Below, piece by piece: positions 7,801 to 15,275 of a stretch of 32,320 nucleotides of DNA. This DNA comes from JBBKXP01 sp038323615 (lineage in GTDB: Bacteria; Pseudomonadota; Alphaproteobacteria; Rhodobacterales; Rhodobacteraceae): contig JBBQHC010000020.1 in assembly GCA_038323615.1 (NCBI GenBank), positions 1 to 32,320 of the forward strand. Direction: 5' to 3'. The notes under the pieces were generated by a model, which was not told where the DNA came from, did no database searches, and saw only the letters and a list, made by a program, of their open reading frames with translations. The first letter of the stretch is position 1, and every line of letters begins with the position of its first letter. Made by a program: the position numbers and the translations under genes.

Positions 7801-9045
7801 TCAATGCGCCACCCCCGCCGCGACGCTTTCGTCGATGAACTTGCCTTCGCCGAACCGCCACATGCTGAACGCCTCGGTCAGCGGCGACGCGCCCTTGGCC
7901 ATCAGTTCGGCCATCGCCCAGCCTGATCCGGGGATCGCCTTGAACCCGCCGGTGCCCCAACCGCAGTTGACAAAAATCCCCTCGACCGGGGTTTTCGACA
8001 GGATCGGCGAGCGATCCCCGGTCATATCGACGATGCCGCCCCACTGGCGCAGCATTTTCAGGCGCGAGATCATCGGGAAGGTTTCGACCAATGCGCGCAC
8101 TGTTTCCTCGATGTGATGGAATGACCCGCGCTGGGTGTAATTGTTGAACCCGTCTGTGCCGCCGCCAATGACCATTTCGCCCTTGTCGGACTGCGACATA
8201 TAACCATGCACGGTATTGGCCATGACGACGACATCCATGCAGGGCTTGATTGGTTCGCTGACCAGCGCCTGCAACGCCAGCGATTCAATCGGCAGCCGGA
8301 ACCCGGCCATTTCTGCGAGAACGCCGGTATGCCCCGCCACGACCATGCCAAGTTTGCCGCAGTCGATGGCTCCCTTGGTGGTATCGACACCGACAACGCG
8401 CCCTTCCGAGGTGCGCACGCCTGTCACCTCGCACTGCTGGATCACGTCCATGCCCATGTCGCTGCAGGCCCGCGCATAGCCCCAAGCCACAGCATCATGG
8501 CGCGCGGTGCCGCCGCGCGGATGCCAATGTGCGCCAAGGACCGGATAACGCGGTCCGTCGATATTCATTATCGGGCATAGTTCCTTGACCCGTTGCGGCC
8601 CGATGAATTCGGTGACGACGCCTTGCAGACTGTTGGCATGGACCGTGCGTTTGTAGCCGCGCACCTCGTGCTGGGTCTGGGCCAGCATCATGACGCCACG
8701 CGGGCTGAACATGACGTTATAATTCAACTCTTGGGACAAGGTTTCGTACAGACTGCGCGACTTTTCATAGATCGCGGCAGAGGGATCCTGCAAATAGTTC
8801 GATCGGATGATCGTCGTGTTCCGTCCGGTATTGCCGCCACCAAGCCAGCCCTTTTCCAGAATGGCTACATTGCGCACACCGAAATTCTTGCCCAGATAAT
8901 AGGCCGTCGCCAACCCGTGCCCGCCGGCACCCACAATCACCACGTCATAGCGTGCCTTGGGCGCAGGCGACCGCCAGGCACGTTCCCAACCAGTGTGATG
9001 GCGCAGGGCCTCGCGGGCGACGGCAAAGGCAGAATAGCGTTTCAT
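7801..9045 (-). CDS. soxB: Sarcosine oxidase beta subunit
   Basis: The 414-residue protein is a DAO-family flavoprotein. Residues 33-44 (YDVVIVGAGGHG) form the FAD-binding Rossmann motif, followed by LEKGWLGGGNTGRNTT. The segment GAHWHPRGGTARHDAVAWGY (171-190) corresponds to the region where the beta subunit carries FMN bound covalently through a histidine; which of His173, His175 or His183 is used cannot be settled here. Beta holds the active site that oxidises sarcosine. I chose the ATG at 9045 (MKRYSAFAV), the usual start of this subunit; the frame is open 29 codons further, into the spacer shared with ccmI. It is the first gene of the sox operon. Confidence 0.96.
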   Translation of the reverse strand: MKRYSAFAVAREALRHHTGWERAWRSPAPKARYDVVIVGAGGHGLATAYYLGKNFGVRNVAILEKGWLGGGNTGRNTTIIRSNYLQDPSAAIYEKSRSLYETLSQELNYNVMFSPRGVMMLAQTQHEVRGYKRTVHANSLQGVVTEFIGPQRVKELCPIMNIDGPRYPVLGAHWHPRGGTARHDAVAWGYARACSDMGMDVIQQCEVTGVRTSEGRVVGVDTTKGAIDCGKLGMVVAGHTGVLAEMAGFRLPIESLALQALVSEPIKPCMDVVVMANTVHGYMSQSDKGEMVIGGGTDGFNNYTQRGSFHHIEETVRALVETFPMISRLKMLRQWGGIVDMTGDRSPILSKTPVEGIFVNCGWGTGGFKAIPGSGWAMAELMAKGASPLTEAFSMWRFGEGKFIDESVAAGVAH

Positions 9046-9268
9046 GGCGGGCGATTCCCTTGTGACGGGCAGACAGGTCTCGGGGGTTGTAGTGGACCGA
9101 TGCGCCACTGCAAAGGATACTGTCAGCGGCACAAAGGTTCACATTAGCGACATGGCCACGACATCGGCCCGACCTGGCGCTTTTGACGCATTCGCGCCAA
9201 GTGCCGCAGGGTCTTTCAACGGCACGCCCGCGCGACTAGGTAGGGGGCGCAACGAAACCGGGACGGAT
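9046..9268. promoter_or_regulatory. Divergent spacer between soxB and ccmI
   Basis: This 223-bp spacer separates two divergent genes, so it should carry promoters in both directions. On the minus strand a TATCCT hexamer 17 nt after GTGAAC is the best sigma-70-like pair, at only 4/6 and 3/6 matches. I find no convincing operator or longer palindrome. Start codons of both genes were placed inside longer open frames that run through this spacer. Confidence 0.4.
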
Positions 9269-10468
9269 ATGTTTTTCTGGGTGATCGCAATACTTTTGGC
9301 CATCGTGGCTGCCGGGTTACTGGTCTTTCCGTTATGGCGGACGCCGGTGGATGGGCCGGGCGCAACCGACATCGACGTTTACCGCGACCAACTGGCCGAG
9401 GTCGATCGTGATCTGGCCCGCGGCGTTCTGGCCGCTGACGAGGCCGAACGTACCCGCACCGAAATTGCCCGCCGGATTCTGGCCGCCGACAAGACCGCTG
9501 GCCCTGTCCTGCGCGATGGCCCGGCCATTGGCCGCCCCCTGTCGATCGCCATCGCCGGGATGGTCGTTGCGGCGACAGCGGCGATCTATTGGTCGCTGGG
9601 CGCACCCGGCTATGACAACCTCGGCCAAGCTGACCGGATCGCCCGTGGCGACGCGATGCGCGACAATCGCCCGACGCAGGCCCAGGCCGAGGCCGCAGCG
9701 CCCCAGATGCCGACACCCGAAGTGGCCGCCGACTATCTGGCGATGGTCGAACAGTTGCGCGCCATTGTCCCGACCCGCCCCGACGATCCCCAGGGCTGGG
9801 AACTGCTGGCGCGGCAAGAGGCGACGCTGGGCAATTTCACCGCCGCCATCGCCGCCCAGACCCATCTGATCGGCCTGCGCGGCACCCCGCCCCCGCTGAC
9901 CGATCAGACTTTTCTGGCCGATCTGATGGTCGCCGCCGCCGATGGCATTATCTCGCCGGAAACCGAGGTGCTGCTGCGTGACATTCTGGCACGTGACGCC
10001 AAGAATATCTCCGCCCGCTATTACATTGGCCTGTTGTACGCCCAGACCGACCGGCCCGATATCGCCTTCCGCCTGTGGCGCGACATTGTCACCGAAGGGC
10101 CGGCCGACAACCCGCACGTGCAATTTGCCCGCGGTCAGGTACAGATCGCCGCAGAAGCCGCCGGCACCGACTATACCCTGCCAGCAGAGCGTGGCCCGAC
10201 CGCAGCCGATATCGCCGCAGCCGCCGAGATGCCGGGCATGGACCGCGACGCGATGATCCGTGGCATGGTGGCGCAATTATCCGACCGTCTGGCGCGTCAG
10301 GGCGGAACTGCGGCAGAATGGGCGCAACTGATCGTGGCCTACGGTGTGCTTGGCGAAACCGAGCAGGCGCGGGCGATCTGGACCGAAGCGCAGACCGTCT
10401 TTGCCGCCGATGCGACTGCGATGAACACAATCAGCGCCGCCGCAACCGAGGCTGGGCTGACACCGTGA
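9269..10468 (+). CDS. ccmI: c-type cytochrome biogenesis protein CcmI
   Basis: The 399-residue protein has the layout of CcmI. A first membrane span lies at the very N terminus (MFFWVIAILLAIVAAGLLVF), then a basic/acidic cytoplasmic loop with VYRDQLAEVDRDLARG (residues 38-53) that is highly typical of the family. A second span follows at about 91-110, then a periplasmic TPR-rich domain (WELLARQEATLGNFTAAIAA; ARYYIGLLYAQTDRPDIAFR). CcmI presents apocytochrome c to the haem ligation complex of the Ccm (system I) pathway. The ATG at 9269 starts directly at the first span and is preceded by a GGGACGG-like ribosome site. Its stop overlaps the ruvX GTG (GTGA). Confidence 0.93.
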   Translation: MFFWVIAILLAIVAAGLLVFPLWRTPVDGPGATDIDVYRDQLAEVDRDLARGVLAADEAERTRTEIARRILAADKTAGPVLRDGPAIGRPLSIAIAGMVVAATAAIYWSLGAPGYDNLGQADRIARGDAMRDNRPTQAQAEAAAPQMPTPEVAADYLAMVEQLRAIVPTRPDDPQGWELLARQEATLGNFTAAIAAQTHLIGLRGTPPPLTDQTFLADLMVAAADGIISPETEVLLRDILARDAKNISARYYIGLLYAQTDRPDIAFRLWRDIVTEGPADNPHVQFARGQVQIAAEAAGTDYTLPAERGPTAADIAAAAEMPGMDRDAMIRGMVAQLSDRLARQGGTAAEWAQLIVAYGVLGETEQARAIWTEAQTVFAADATAMNTISAAATEAGLTP

Positions 10469-10941
10469 TTATCGACACCCCCGCCGATTTTGCCGCCGCC
10501 CTGCCCCGCAATCGCGCGATCGCCGGGCTGGACCTTGGAACCGTCACGATCGGCGTCGCCATATCCGATCTGTCGCTAACCGTCGCGACACCACAGGAAA
10601 CTATCAAACGGACCAAATTCAGCATTGACGCCGCGACGCTGCTGGCAGTTCTGACCAAACGCGACATTGGAGGCATTGTCCTTGGCCTGCCGCTGAACAT
10701 GGATGGATCCGAAGGGCCGCGCTGCCAATCGACCCGCGCTTTTGCCCGCAACCTTGAACGATTGACCCCTCTGCCGATCACCTACTGGGACGAACGGCTG
10801 TCCACTGTCGCCGCCGAACGCGCGCTGCTGGCGGCGGATACGTCACGCAAACGTCGCGCGCAGGTGATCGACCACGTCGCGGCGGGGTATATCCTGCAAG
10901 GGCTGCTGGACCGGCTGGCGAACCTGAGGGCAAGGGCATGA
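10465..10941 (+). CDS. ruvX: Putative pre-16S rRNA nuclease (RuvX/YqgF family)
   Basis: The 158-residue product matches the RNase H-like YqgF/RuvX family. GLDLGTVTIGVAISD (residues 21-35) contains the first catalytic Asp, followed by GIVLGLPLNMDGSEGPR, YWDERLSTVAAER, and the last acidic motif DHVAAGYILQ near the C terminus. The family processes the 5' end of 16S rRNA and was earlier called a Holliday-junction resolvase. The start is a GTG overlapping the ccmI stop by four bases, and the stop overlaps the DUF1289 gene as ATGA, so all three genes are probably translated as one unit. The usual K/R-R after the first glycine of the motif reads T-V-T here, a mild deviation. Confidence 0.92.
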   Translation: MIIDTPADFAAALPRNRAIAGLDLGTVTIGVAISDLSLTVATPQETIKRTKFSIDAATLLAVLTKRDIGGIVLGLPLNMDGSEGPRCQSTRAFARNLERLTPLPITYWDERLSTVAAERALLAADTSRKRRAQVIDHVAAGYILQGLLDRLANLRARA

Positions 10942-11222
10942 GCGACGAGATCTGGAAACGCGCCGAAATCGAAAGCCCCTGCATCAAGGTCTGCGTGATC
11001 CATCCGGTTGAACGAATTTGTGCCGGCTGCCTGCGCAGCATCGACGAAATCGCTCGGTGGTCGCGGCTGACCCATGAGGAACGGCTTGCCATCATGGAAG
11101 AATTGCCCAACCGCGCGCCGCTTTTGAAAAAGCGGCGCGGCGGGCGCGCGGCGCGCCTTGAGAGGGACATTCAGGGCGACGACAGCCAGTTCGCGGGGTT
11201 CGTGAATACCGGCCGGAAATAA
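10938..11222 (+). CDS. DUF1289 domain protein
   Basis: This 94-residue protein has the small cysteine domain DUF1289 at residues 13-57: SPCIKVCVIHP, then ICAGCLRSIDEIARW, and the helical segment LTHEERLAIMEELP. Cys15, Cys19, Cys28 and Cys31 are placed as in the family and probably bind a metal; the biochemical role is not known to me. The start overlaps ruvX by ATGA. The C-terminal 35 residues beyond the domain are basic and include a DNA segment with two back-to-back perfect palindromes (11114-11157). Its last 52 bp overlap the convergent PhyH-like gene. Confidence 0.88.
   Translation: MSDEIWKRAEIESPCIKVCVIHPVERICAGCLRSIDEIARWSRLTHEERLAIMEELPNRAPLLKKRRGGRAARLERDIQGDDSQFAGFVNTGRK
11114..11157. 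repeat. Two adjacent perfect palindromes inside the DUF1289 gene
   Basis: Positions 11114-11139 are a 12-bp perfect inverted repeat with a 2-nt centre (CGCGCCGCTTTT, GA, AAAAGCGGCGCG). Positions 11143-11157 are a second one (GGCGCGC, G, GCGCGCC). In RNA the first would give a GC-rich stem capped by an A/U loop. They encode the basic tail PLLKKRRGGRAAR of the DUF1289 protein. Confidence 0.6.
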
Positions 11223-11929
11223 GCGACCATGCGCCCCTCTGGCGGAGCGGTTTCACCCGCCGCCCAGGGCGCGACACCGTGGATCGCCAGTCGGTGTACC
11301 AAAATAGTCTGCCCCGGCGTGGCCCGTACGATAACCCTTTCACAGCTCTCGAACACCGCTTTGCGGACTGTCTGGTAGATGTCGGTCACGTCGACATCAC
11401 ACCAACTGTGCGGTCTGACCCCTTTAAAAGCCTTTTGAAATGCCTCACGCACCATCTCGTGACTGCGCCGCCAGACCACCAAGGGGCTGGCATCTGACAG
11501 GTTCAGTGGCAGACCCATGATCCAACGGTGCGGTTCGCGCAGGAACCGCCGCTTGTTCGCCCCTTCGGCCAAAAGCCCGTCCAGATGGGCGGCGTCGCGG
11601 GTGACGCGGAACTGATGCGCGGCCTCGGTTTCAGCCGGATCGCGGCGCGGATAGCCCGGGTAGACGACCGACAGTTGTGCACGGTGCAACGGTGGCACGG
11701 CATCAACGTCCCACGGACCCGCCAGCGGCACCCGGTTCACCGATCCGTCAGGCGCATTGGGCAAGGCGTCGACCCCGACAAACCACGTGCCGTCATGGCG
11801 CAGCCAGCGGGCCTGCTGGTCAGGGTCGGCGGCGACACGCTTGGCCACCTTCAGGGCAGCAGCCGACCAGGCCGCGACCCGCGCGTCATGCGGCAGAACC
11901 GCATAGCCGTCGCCGGTCAGCGTTACCAC
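11171..11929 (-). CDS. Phytanoyl-CoA dioxygenase-like protein (putative Fe(II)/2-oxoglutarate oxygenase)
   Basis: In this 252-residue protein the likely facial triad can be placed as His115-x-Asp117 (in AAHLDGLLAEG) and His217 (in TILVHRLAIHGVAPW), with Arg233 (GRMVAYFRP) in the position that binds 2-oxoglutarate in PhyH-type oxygenases. The order and spacing fit PhyH enzymes, but overall similarity is judged by eye only, and the substrate is unknown. The GTG start at 11929 overlaps the end of dusA by 7 bp, so translation is probably coupled. The far end overlaps the DUF1289 gene by 52 bp. It could instead be a non-catalytic member. Confidence 0.7.
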   Translation of the reverse strand: MVTLTGDGYAVLPHDARVAAWSAAALKVAKRVAADPDQQARWLRHDGTWFVGVDALPNAPDGSVNRVPLAGPWDVDAVPPLHRAQLSVVYPGYPRRDPAETEAAHQFRVTRDAAHLDGLLAEGANKRRFLREPHRWIMGLPLNLSDASPLVVWRRSHEMVREAFQKAFKGVRPHSWCDVDVTDIYQTVRKAVFESCERVIVRATPGQTILVHRLAIHGVAPWAAGETAPPEGRMVAYFRPVFTNPANWLSSP

Positions 11930-12948
11930 CTTGCCACCTTGGACAGGACGGTCGGTGCCACAAGAGCGTCGCGCGCCTCGGTCACCTGTGCCACCGCCTC
12001 TTGCAGAAGACCGATCCCGGCGCCATCGCGATGCGCCCCCTCGGACAAGACCCGCCGCCAGCCCCGCGCCCCCGGCCTGCCGTGAAACAGACCCAGCATA
12101 TGCCGGGTAATCTGGTGCAGCCGTCCACCATCGGCCAGATGCGCCTCGATATACGGGATCATCCGGTCCACCACCGCGACTGGGTCCGGCCCCGCCGCAC
12201 CGTCAAAGATCACCGCATCGACATCGGCCAAAATGGCCGGTGTGTGATAGGCGGCCCGCCCGATCATGACGCCATCCAGCCCGCGATCCAGAAACCCCCT
12301 GGCCTGCGCGACCGAAGTGATGCCTCCGTTCACACTGATGTGCAGGTGCGGAAACCGTGCCTTGATCCGCAGCACAAGATCATAATCAAGTGGCGGCACA
12401 TCGCGGTTCTGCTTGGGCGACAGACCCTGCAACCACGCCTTGCGGGCATGAATGGCGAACCGCGTGACCCCCGCCGCGCTGACCCTTTCGATGAAATCCG
12501 GCAGCACCACGTCGGGGTCTTGGTCGTCGACCCCGATCCGGCATTTGACGGTGACCGGCACCCGGCTGACCGCAATCATCGCCGCGACGCAGTCGGCGAC
12601 AAGGCCGGGGCGCTCCATCAATACCGCACCGAAACACCCCGACTGGACCCGGTCCGACGGGCAACCGACGTTCAAATTGACCTCGCTATAGCCGTAATCC
12701 GCCGCGATCCGGGTCGCCCGCGCAAGATCGGTCGGATCTGACCCGCCCAGTTGCAGAGCAAGGGGAGATTCTGCCGGATCAAAACCCAGCAGGCGGTCGC
12801 GCTCACCATGTAAGACCGCTGCCGCCGTTACCATCTCAGTGTAAAGAAGCGACTGCGCTGTCAACTGCCGGTGCAGATATCGACAGTGGCGGTCAGTCCA
12901 GTCCATCATCGGGGCAATGGAGAGTCTAGCGTGTTGATTTAGCTGCAT
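11923..12948 (-). CDS. dusA: tRNA-dihydrouridine(20/20a) synthase DusA
   Basis: This 341-residue FMN enzyme reduces uridine 20/20a in the tRNA D-loop. It has the DusA-type N terminus LSIAPMMDWTDRHCRYLHR (residues 9-27), ALQLGGSDP, the catalytic-cysteine motif NVGCPSDRVQSGCFGAVLM (Cys96), the phosphate-binding VKCRIGVDD and FAIHARKAWLQGLSPKQNR, and a late ISVNGGI...GVMIGRAAY segment. The APMMDWTD and RKAWLQGLSPK forms separate it from DusB/DusC. The ATG at 12948 is chosen because family members start a few residues before this motif; the frame is open 56 codons upstream without similarity. Only a weak AAGAAA-like ribosome site precedes it. Confidence 0.95.
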   Translation of the reverse strand: MQLNQHARLSIAPMMDWTDRHCRYLHRQLTAQSLLYTEMVTAAAVLHGERDRLLGFDPAESPLALQLGGSDPTDLARATRIAADYGYSEVNLNVGCPSDRVQSGCFGAVLMERPGLVADCVAAMIAVSRVPVTVKCRIGVDDQDPDVVLPDFIERVSAAGVTRFAIHARKAWLQGLSPKQNRDVPPLDYDLVLRIKARFPHLHISVNGGITSVAQARGFLDRGLDGVMIGRAAYHTPAILADVDAVIFDGAAGPDPVAVVDRMIPYIEAHLADGGRLHQITRHMLGLFHGRPGARGWRRVLSEGAHRDGAGIGLLQEAVAQVTEARDALVAPTVLSKVARW

Positions 12949-13046
12949 TTTTCTTGTATCTTCAAATTGTTGCGTCGCAAAGTTCTTGTACCTTGATACG
13001 CCCCGATTTGTCCCTTTTCGACGACTTATTGCACGCGATCTGGTCA

Positions 13047-13068
13047 CCAAAAACAGGCTGGACCTGTC
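13047..13068 (-). terminator. Short intrinsic terminator after the small gene at 13097-13375
   Basis: On the minus strand the sequence forms ACAGG, loop TCCAG, CCTGT, followed at once by a run of T residues (TTTTTGG). The stem has 5-6 bp, so it is weak. It begins about 29 bp after the stop at 13097 and lies about 100 bp before dusA, a position consistent with ending a small upstream transcript. Confidence 0.4.
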
Positions 13069-13096
13069 AAGCTTTCGTGCCACTCGACGTGATCGT

Positions 13097-13375
13097 CTAT
13101 GCCACATTTCGTTCAAAAGCGACCGGGCTTTTCGGTCCTAATACTGAGGGGTGGCGACGCGGATTGCAAAAGCCGCTGATGAAATCAACCACTATCCTCC
13201 CGGCCTTTTGGTGGGCTTCCCGCGACCGCCACCAGATTAACTTAGCTTTGGTCGATTTGAAGGATTTTTCTGTTGCGATAATTTCAAAACCATCCAGACC
13301 GATCAGCAGGTGCAAGACGCAACTTAACTCACCCCAAAAACCGTCCAACGCATGGGAGAGAGCAGCCTCGTTCAT
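13097..13375 (-). CDS. Possible small hypothetical protein, 92 residues
   Basis: The open frame starts at an ATG (13375) preceded by GGAGAG at 7 nt and ends 29 bp before a terminator-like hairpin. These are the two reasons to regard it as a gene. The N-terminal half (MNEAALSHALDGFWGELSCV) looks like an amphipathic helix, with a hydrophobic stretch LHLLIGLDGFEIIA. The rest is basic and ends in a less convincing low-complexity tail. No family is recognised and there is no signal peptide. A longer plus-strand frame covers the same stretch but has no ribosome site or recognisable motif. The surrounding DNA is lower in GC than the flanking genes. Confidence 0.4.
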   Translation of the reverse strand: MNEAALSHALDGFWGELSCVLHLLIGLDGFEIIATEKSFKSTKAKLIWWRSREAHQKAGRIVVDFISGFCNPRRHPSVLGPKSPVAFERNVA

Positions 13376-13563
13376 CGGAGTTCTCTCCGGAATGATTGGA
13401 TCTCACAACCCCACCATCGATCGATATCTTCGATGGCCAGCCCAGCCACACATTCGGTCTCGACGTCGGACGCCAACCGCCATTAACGATCAGGTTGCCT
13501 GCGTATCGCGTTCTGTTAGGGTGTTTGCGATCTGACTTAGACCAATTTCCAAGGCAAGCGACA
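13376..13563 (+). promoter_or_regulatory. Upstream region of the exosortase gene
   Basis: The 188 bp before the chosen exosortase start should contain its promoter. The best pair I find is TTGCCT (13495-13500) with TAGGGT (13517-13522), spacing 16 bp, matching consensus at 4/6 and 3/6. That is weak. The reading frame is open through this region from 13396, so part of it could be coding if an earlier start is used. Confidence 0.25.
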
Positions 13564-15183
13564 TTGACCGCAACATTTACCGAAGTGCGGCCCCGTTTGC
13601 CGGTCAAATGGCTGGGACCTTTGACCCTGGCAATACTTGTCGTGTCGGCACTACCAATCTTTATGACGGGCTTTGTGTCCCTTGCCGAAGCTTGGGCGAC
13701 GCCGGAATACAGCCATGGACCCCTTATTCCTCTTGTCTCTCTCTACCTGTTTTTAAGAGAGTTGCGATCCGAACCACCCGAAATTGCGCGTCAGGATGGC
13801 GCCCGGTGGCCTGGGATACTGGTCATAACCGCAGCGCTGCTCATCGCCATTCTGGGCAACATCATCGGCATCGCGGACATCGTGACATATGCCCTCATCA
13901 TTTGGGTTGGCGGCATCGTCTTGACCGTCTTTGGCTGGCGGCGCGGCATTCGGCATCAGCTGCCTGTCATCCACCTGATCTTTATGCTGCCGTTACCGCA
14001 GTTCATCTACTGGAAACTGACGACCTTTTTGCAAGGTGTATCGTCAGAGCTGGGCGTCTGGTTCGTCCGGCTGGCCGGGGTGCCGGTGTTTCTTGAAGGC
14101 AATATTATCGACCTAGGCGTCGTGAAACTTCAGGTCGCCGAGGCTTGCTCTGGCCTGCGCTATCTTTTCCCGATCCTCAGCTTTTCCTACCTCTTTGCGA
14201 TTCTCTATCGCGGTCCGATCTGGCACAAACTGATGCTATTGCTTATGGCGGCACCACTGACGGTACTGATGAATTCGGTGCGGATCGGGATCGTCGGCGT
14301 GCTGGTCAATGCCAACGGCATTCAAGGCGCTGAAGGCTTCACGCATTTCTTCCAAGGTTGGATTATATTCGTCGCCTGCATCGCGATACTTTTCGCTGTC
14401 GCGCTAACTTTGCAGCGGACCGCGCCCAATCCCCTGCCCTTTCTAGACGCAATCGATCTGGATACCAGTCAGTTTGGTCGGGTTGCGGCACGTCTTGCAT
14501 TCGTCCGCCCAAGTGTGGCCGTAGTGGTTGCGATGGCTGTTACCATAGCACTCAGTTCCACCTTCCTTCTGCTACGGGCTCCTGCGCCGGTTTTACCTCA
14601 GCGTGACAGCTTTCAGTTATTTCCCGGTTATTTCGAAGGTTGGTATAGCGTCAAAAGAGAACTTGAGCCGGAGATCGCGGCCGTCCTGGGTGCTGATGAA
14701 TATCTGAATGCAACTTATATTTCGAACGATCAGTCAGAGATCGTGAACTTTTTCGCCGCCTATTATGAAACGCAGACCGACAAGTCGGGCATTCACTCGC
14801 CGCAGGTTTGCCTGCCCGCCGGCGGTTGGGAAATTTTCAGTCTTGAACCCTATACGGTAAATCTACCCGATAGCGGGGTCGCTGATTTCCCCGTCAATCG
14901 GGCGATCATCCAGAACGGATTGGATCAACAGCTTGTCTATTACTGGTTCGACCAACGCGGTGTTGCCTACACCAACGATATTTTGGCAAAGTTCAGCATC
15001 ATCTACGACGGTCTGCGCTATGGCAGGACGGACGGCGCATTAATACGTTACGTGACGCCGATCAATGCCGGCGAAACCGCCGATGCGGCAGATGCGCGGA
15101 TCAAGCGACTGATGCGTGAGACCTTGCCGCGGTTACGGCGTTTTGTGCCTGAAATGACCACCACAGGGCAATCCTGGAACTGA
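13564..15183 (+). CDS. xrtD: Exosortase with fused EpsI domain (XrtD-like, VPLPA-CTERM type)
   Basis: With the start at TTG 13564 the protein has 539 residues. The first 340 or so form a polytopic exosortase: multiple membrane spans, catalytic Cys195 in VAEACSGLRYLFPIL, Arg240 in NSVRIGIVG and His261 in THFFQGWIIF, the expected Cys/Arg/His set. After a last span (about residues 365-385) comes a periplasmic EpsI-like domain (FEGWYSVKRELE; HSPQVCLPAGGWEI). This fusion is typical of XrtD of Rhodobacteraceae, which is predicted to cleave and sort proteins with a VPLPA-type C-terminal signal, often together with exopolysaccharide genes. The TTG has an AAGG ribosome site; an in-frame TTG at 13396 and GTG at 13585 are alternatives. 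No CTERM substrate is encoded in the window. Confidence 0.85.
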   Translation: MTATFTEVRPRLPVKWLGPLTLAILVVSALPIFMTGFVSLAEAWATPEYSHGPLIPLVSLYLFLRELRSEPPEIARQDGARWPGILVITAALLIAILGNIIGIADIVTYALIIWVGGIVLTVFGWRRGIRHQLPVIHLIFMLPLPQFIYWKLTTFLQGVSSELGVWFVRLAGVPVFLEGNIIDLGVVKLQVAEACSGLRYLFPILSFSYLFAILYRGPIWHKLMLLLMAAPLTVLMNSVRIGIVGVLVNANGIQGAEGFTHFFQGWIIFVACIAILFAVALTLQRTAPNPLPFLDAIDLDTSQFGRVAARLAFVRPSVAVVVAMAVTIALSSTFLLLRAPAPVLPQRDSFQLFPGYFEGWYSVKRELEPEIAAVLGADEYLNATYISNDQSEIVNFFAAYYETQTDKSGIHSPQVCLPAGGWEIFSLEPYTVNLPDSGVADFPVNRAIIQNGLDQQLVYYWFDQRGVAYTNDILAKFSIIYDGLRYGRTDGALIRYVTPINAGETADAADARIKRLMRETLPRLRRFVPEMTTTGQSWN

Positions 15184-15218
15184 TCCGAACCTCTCGAATT
15201 GGGGCGTCGCATCTGGCG

Positions 15219-15236
15219 GGACTTTGAAGTCCTTTT
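15219..15236 (+). terminator. Short terminator-like hairpin after the exosortase gene
   Basis: GGACT, loop TTGA, AGTCC is followed by TTTT on the plus strand, 36 bp after the exosortase stop. The stem is only 5 bp, so it may be weak. The spacer to the convergent flippase gene is only 92 bp, and nothing else is visible there. Confidence 0.35.
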
Positions 15237-15275
15237 CGGTCAACTGAATTATTCCAAGGCGCTGTTGTCGCCGCA

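Noticed and set aside
6989..8044. 351-codon minus-strand frame running across soxB end, both small genes and soxD start
   Set aside because: It overlaps several better-supported frames with their own ribosome sites and has a frame-shadow composition.
11677..12741. 354-codon plus-strand frame opposite dusA and the PhyH-like gene
   Set aside because: Crosses the boundary of two well-supported minus-strand genes and has only low-complexity Pro/Arg/His sequence.
13065..13070. Perfect TTGACA hexamer on the minus strand upstream of dusA
   Set aside because: No -10-like hexamer at 16-18 bp; the bases also take part in the terminator-like hairpin.
12954..13535. 193-codon plus-strand frame before the exosortase
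   Set aside because: No ribosome site near a start, no motif, and it covers the better-supported minus-strand small frame and terminator.
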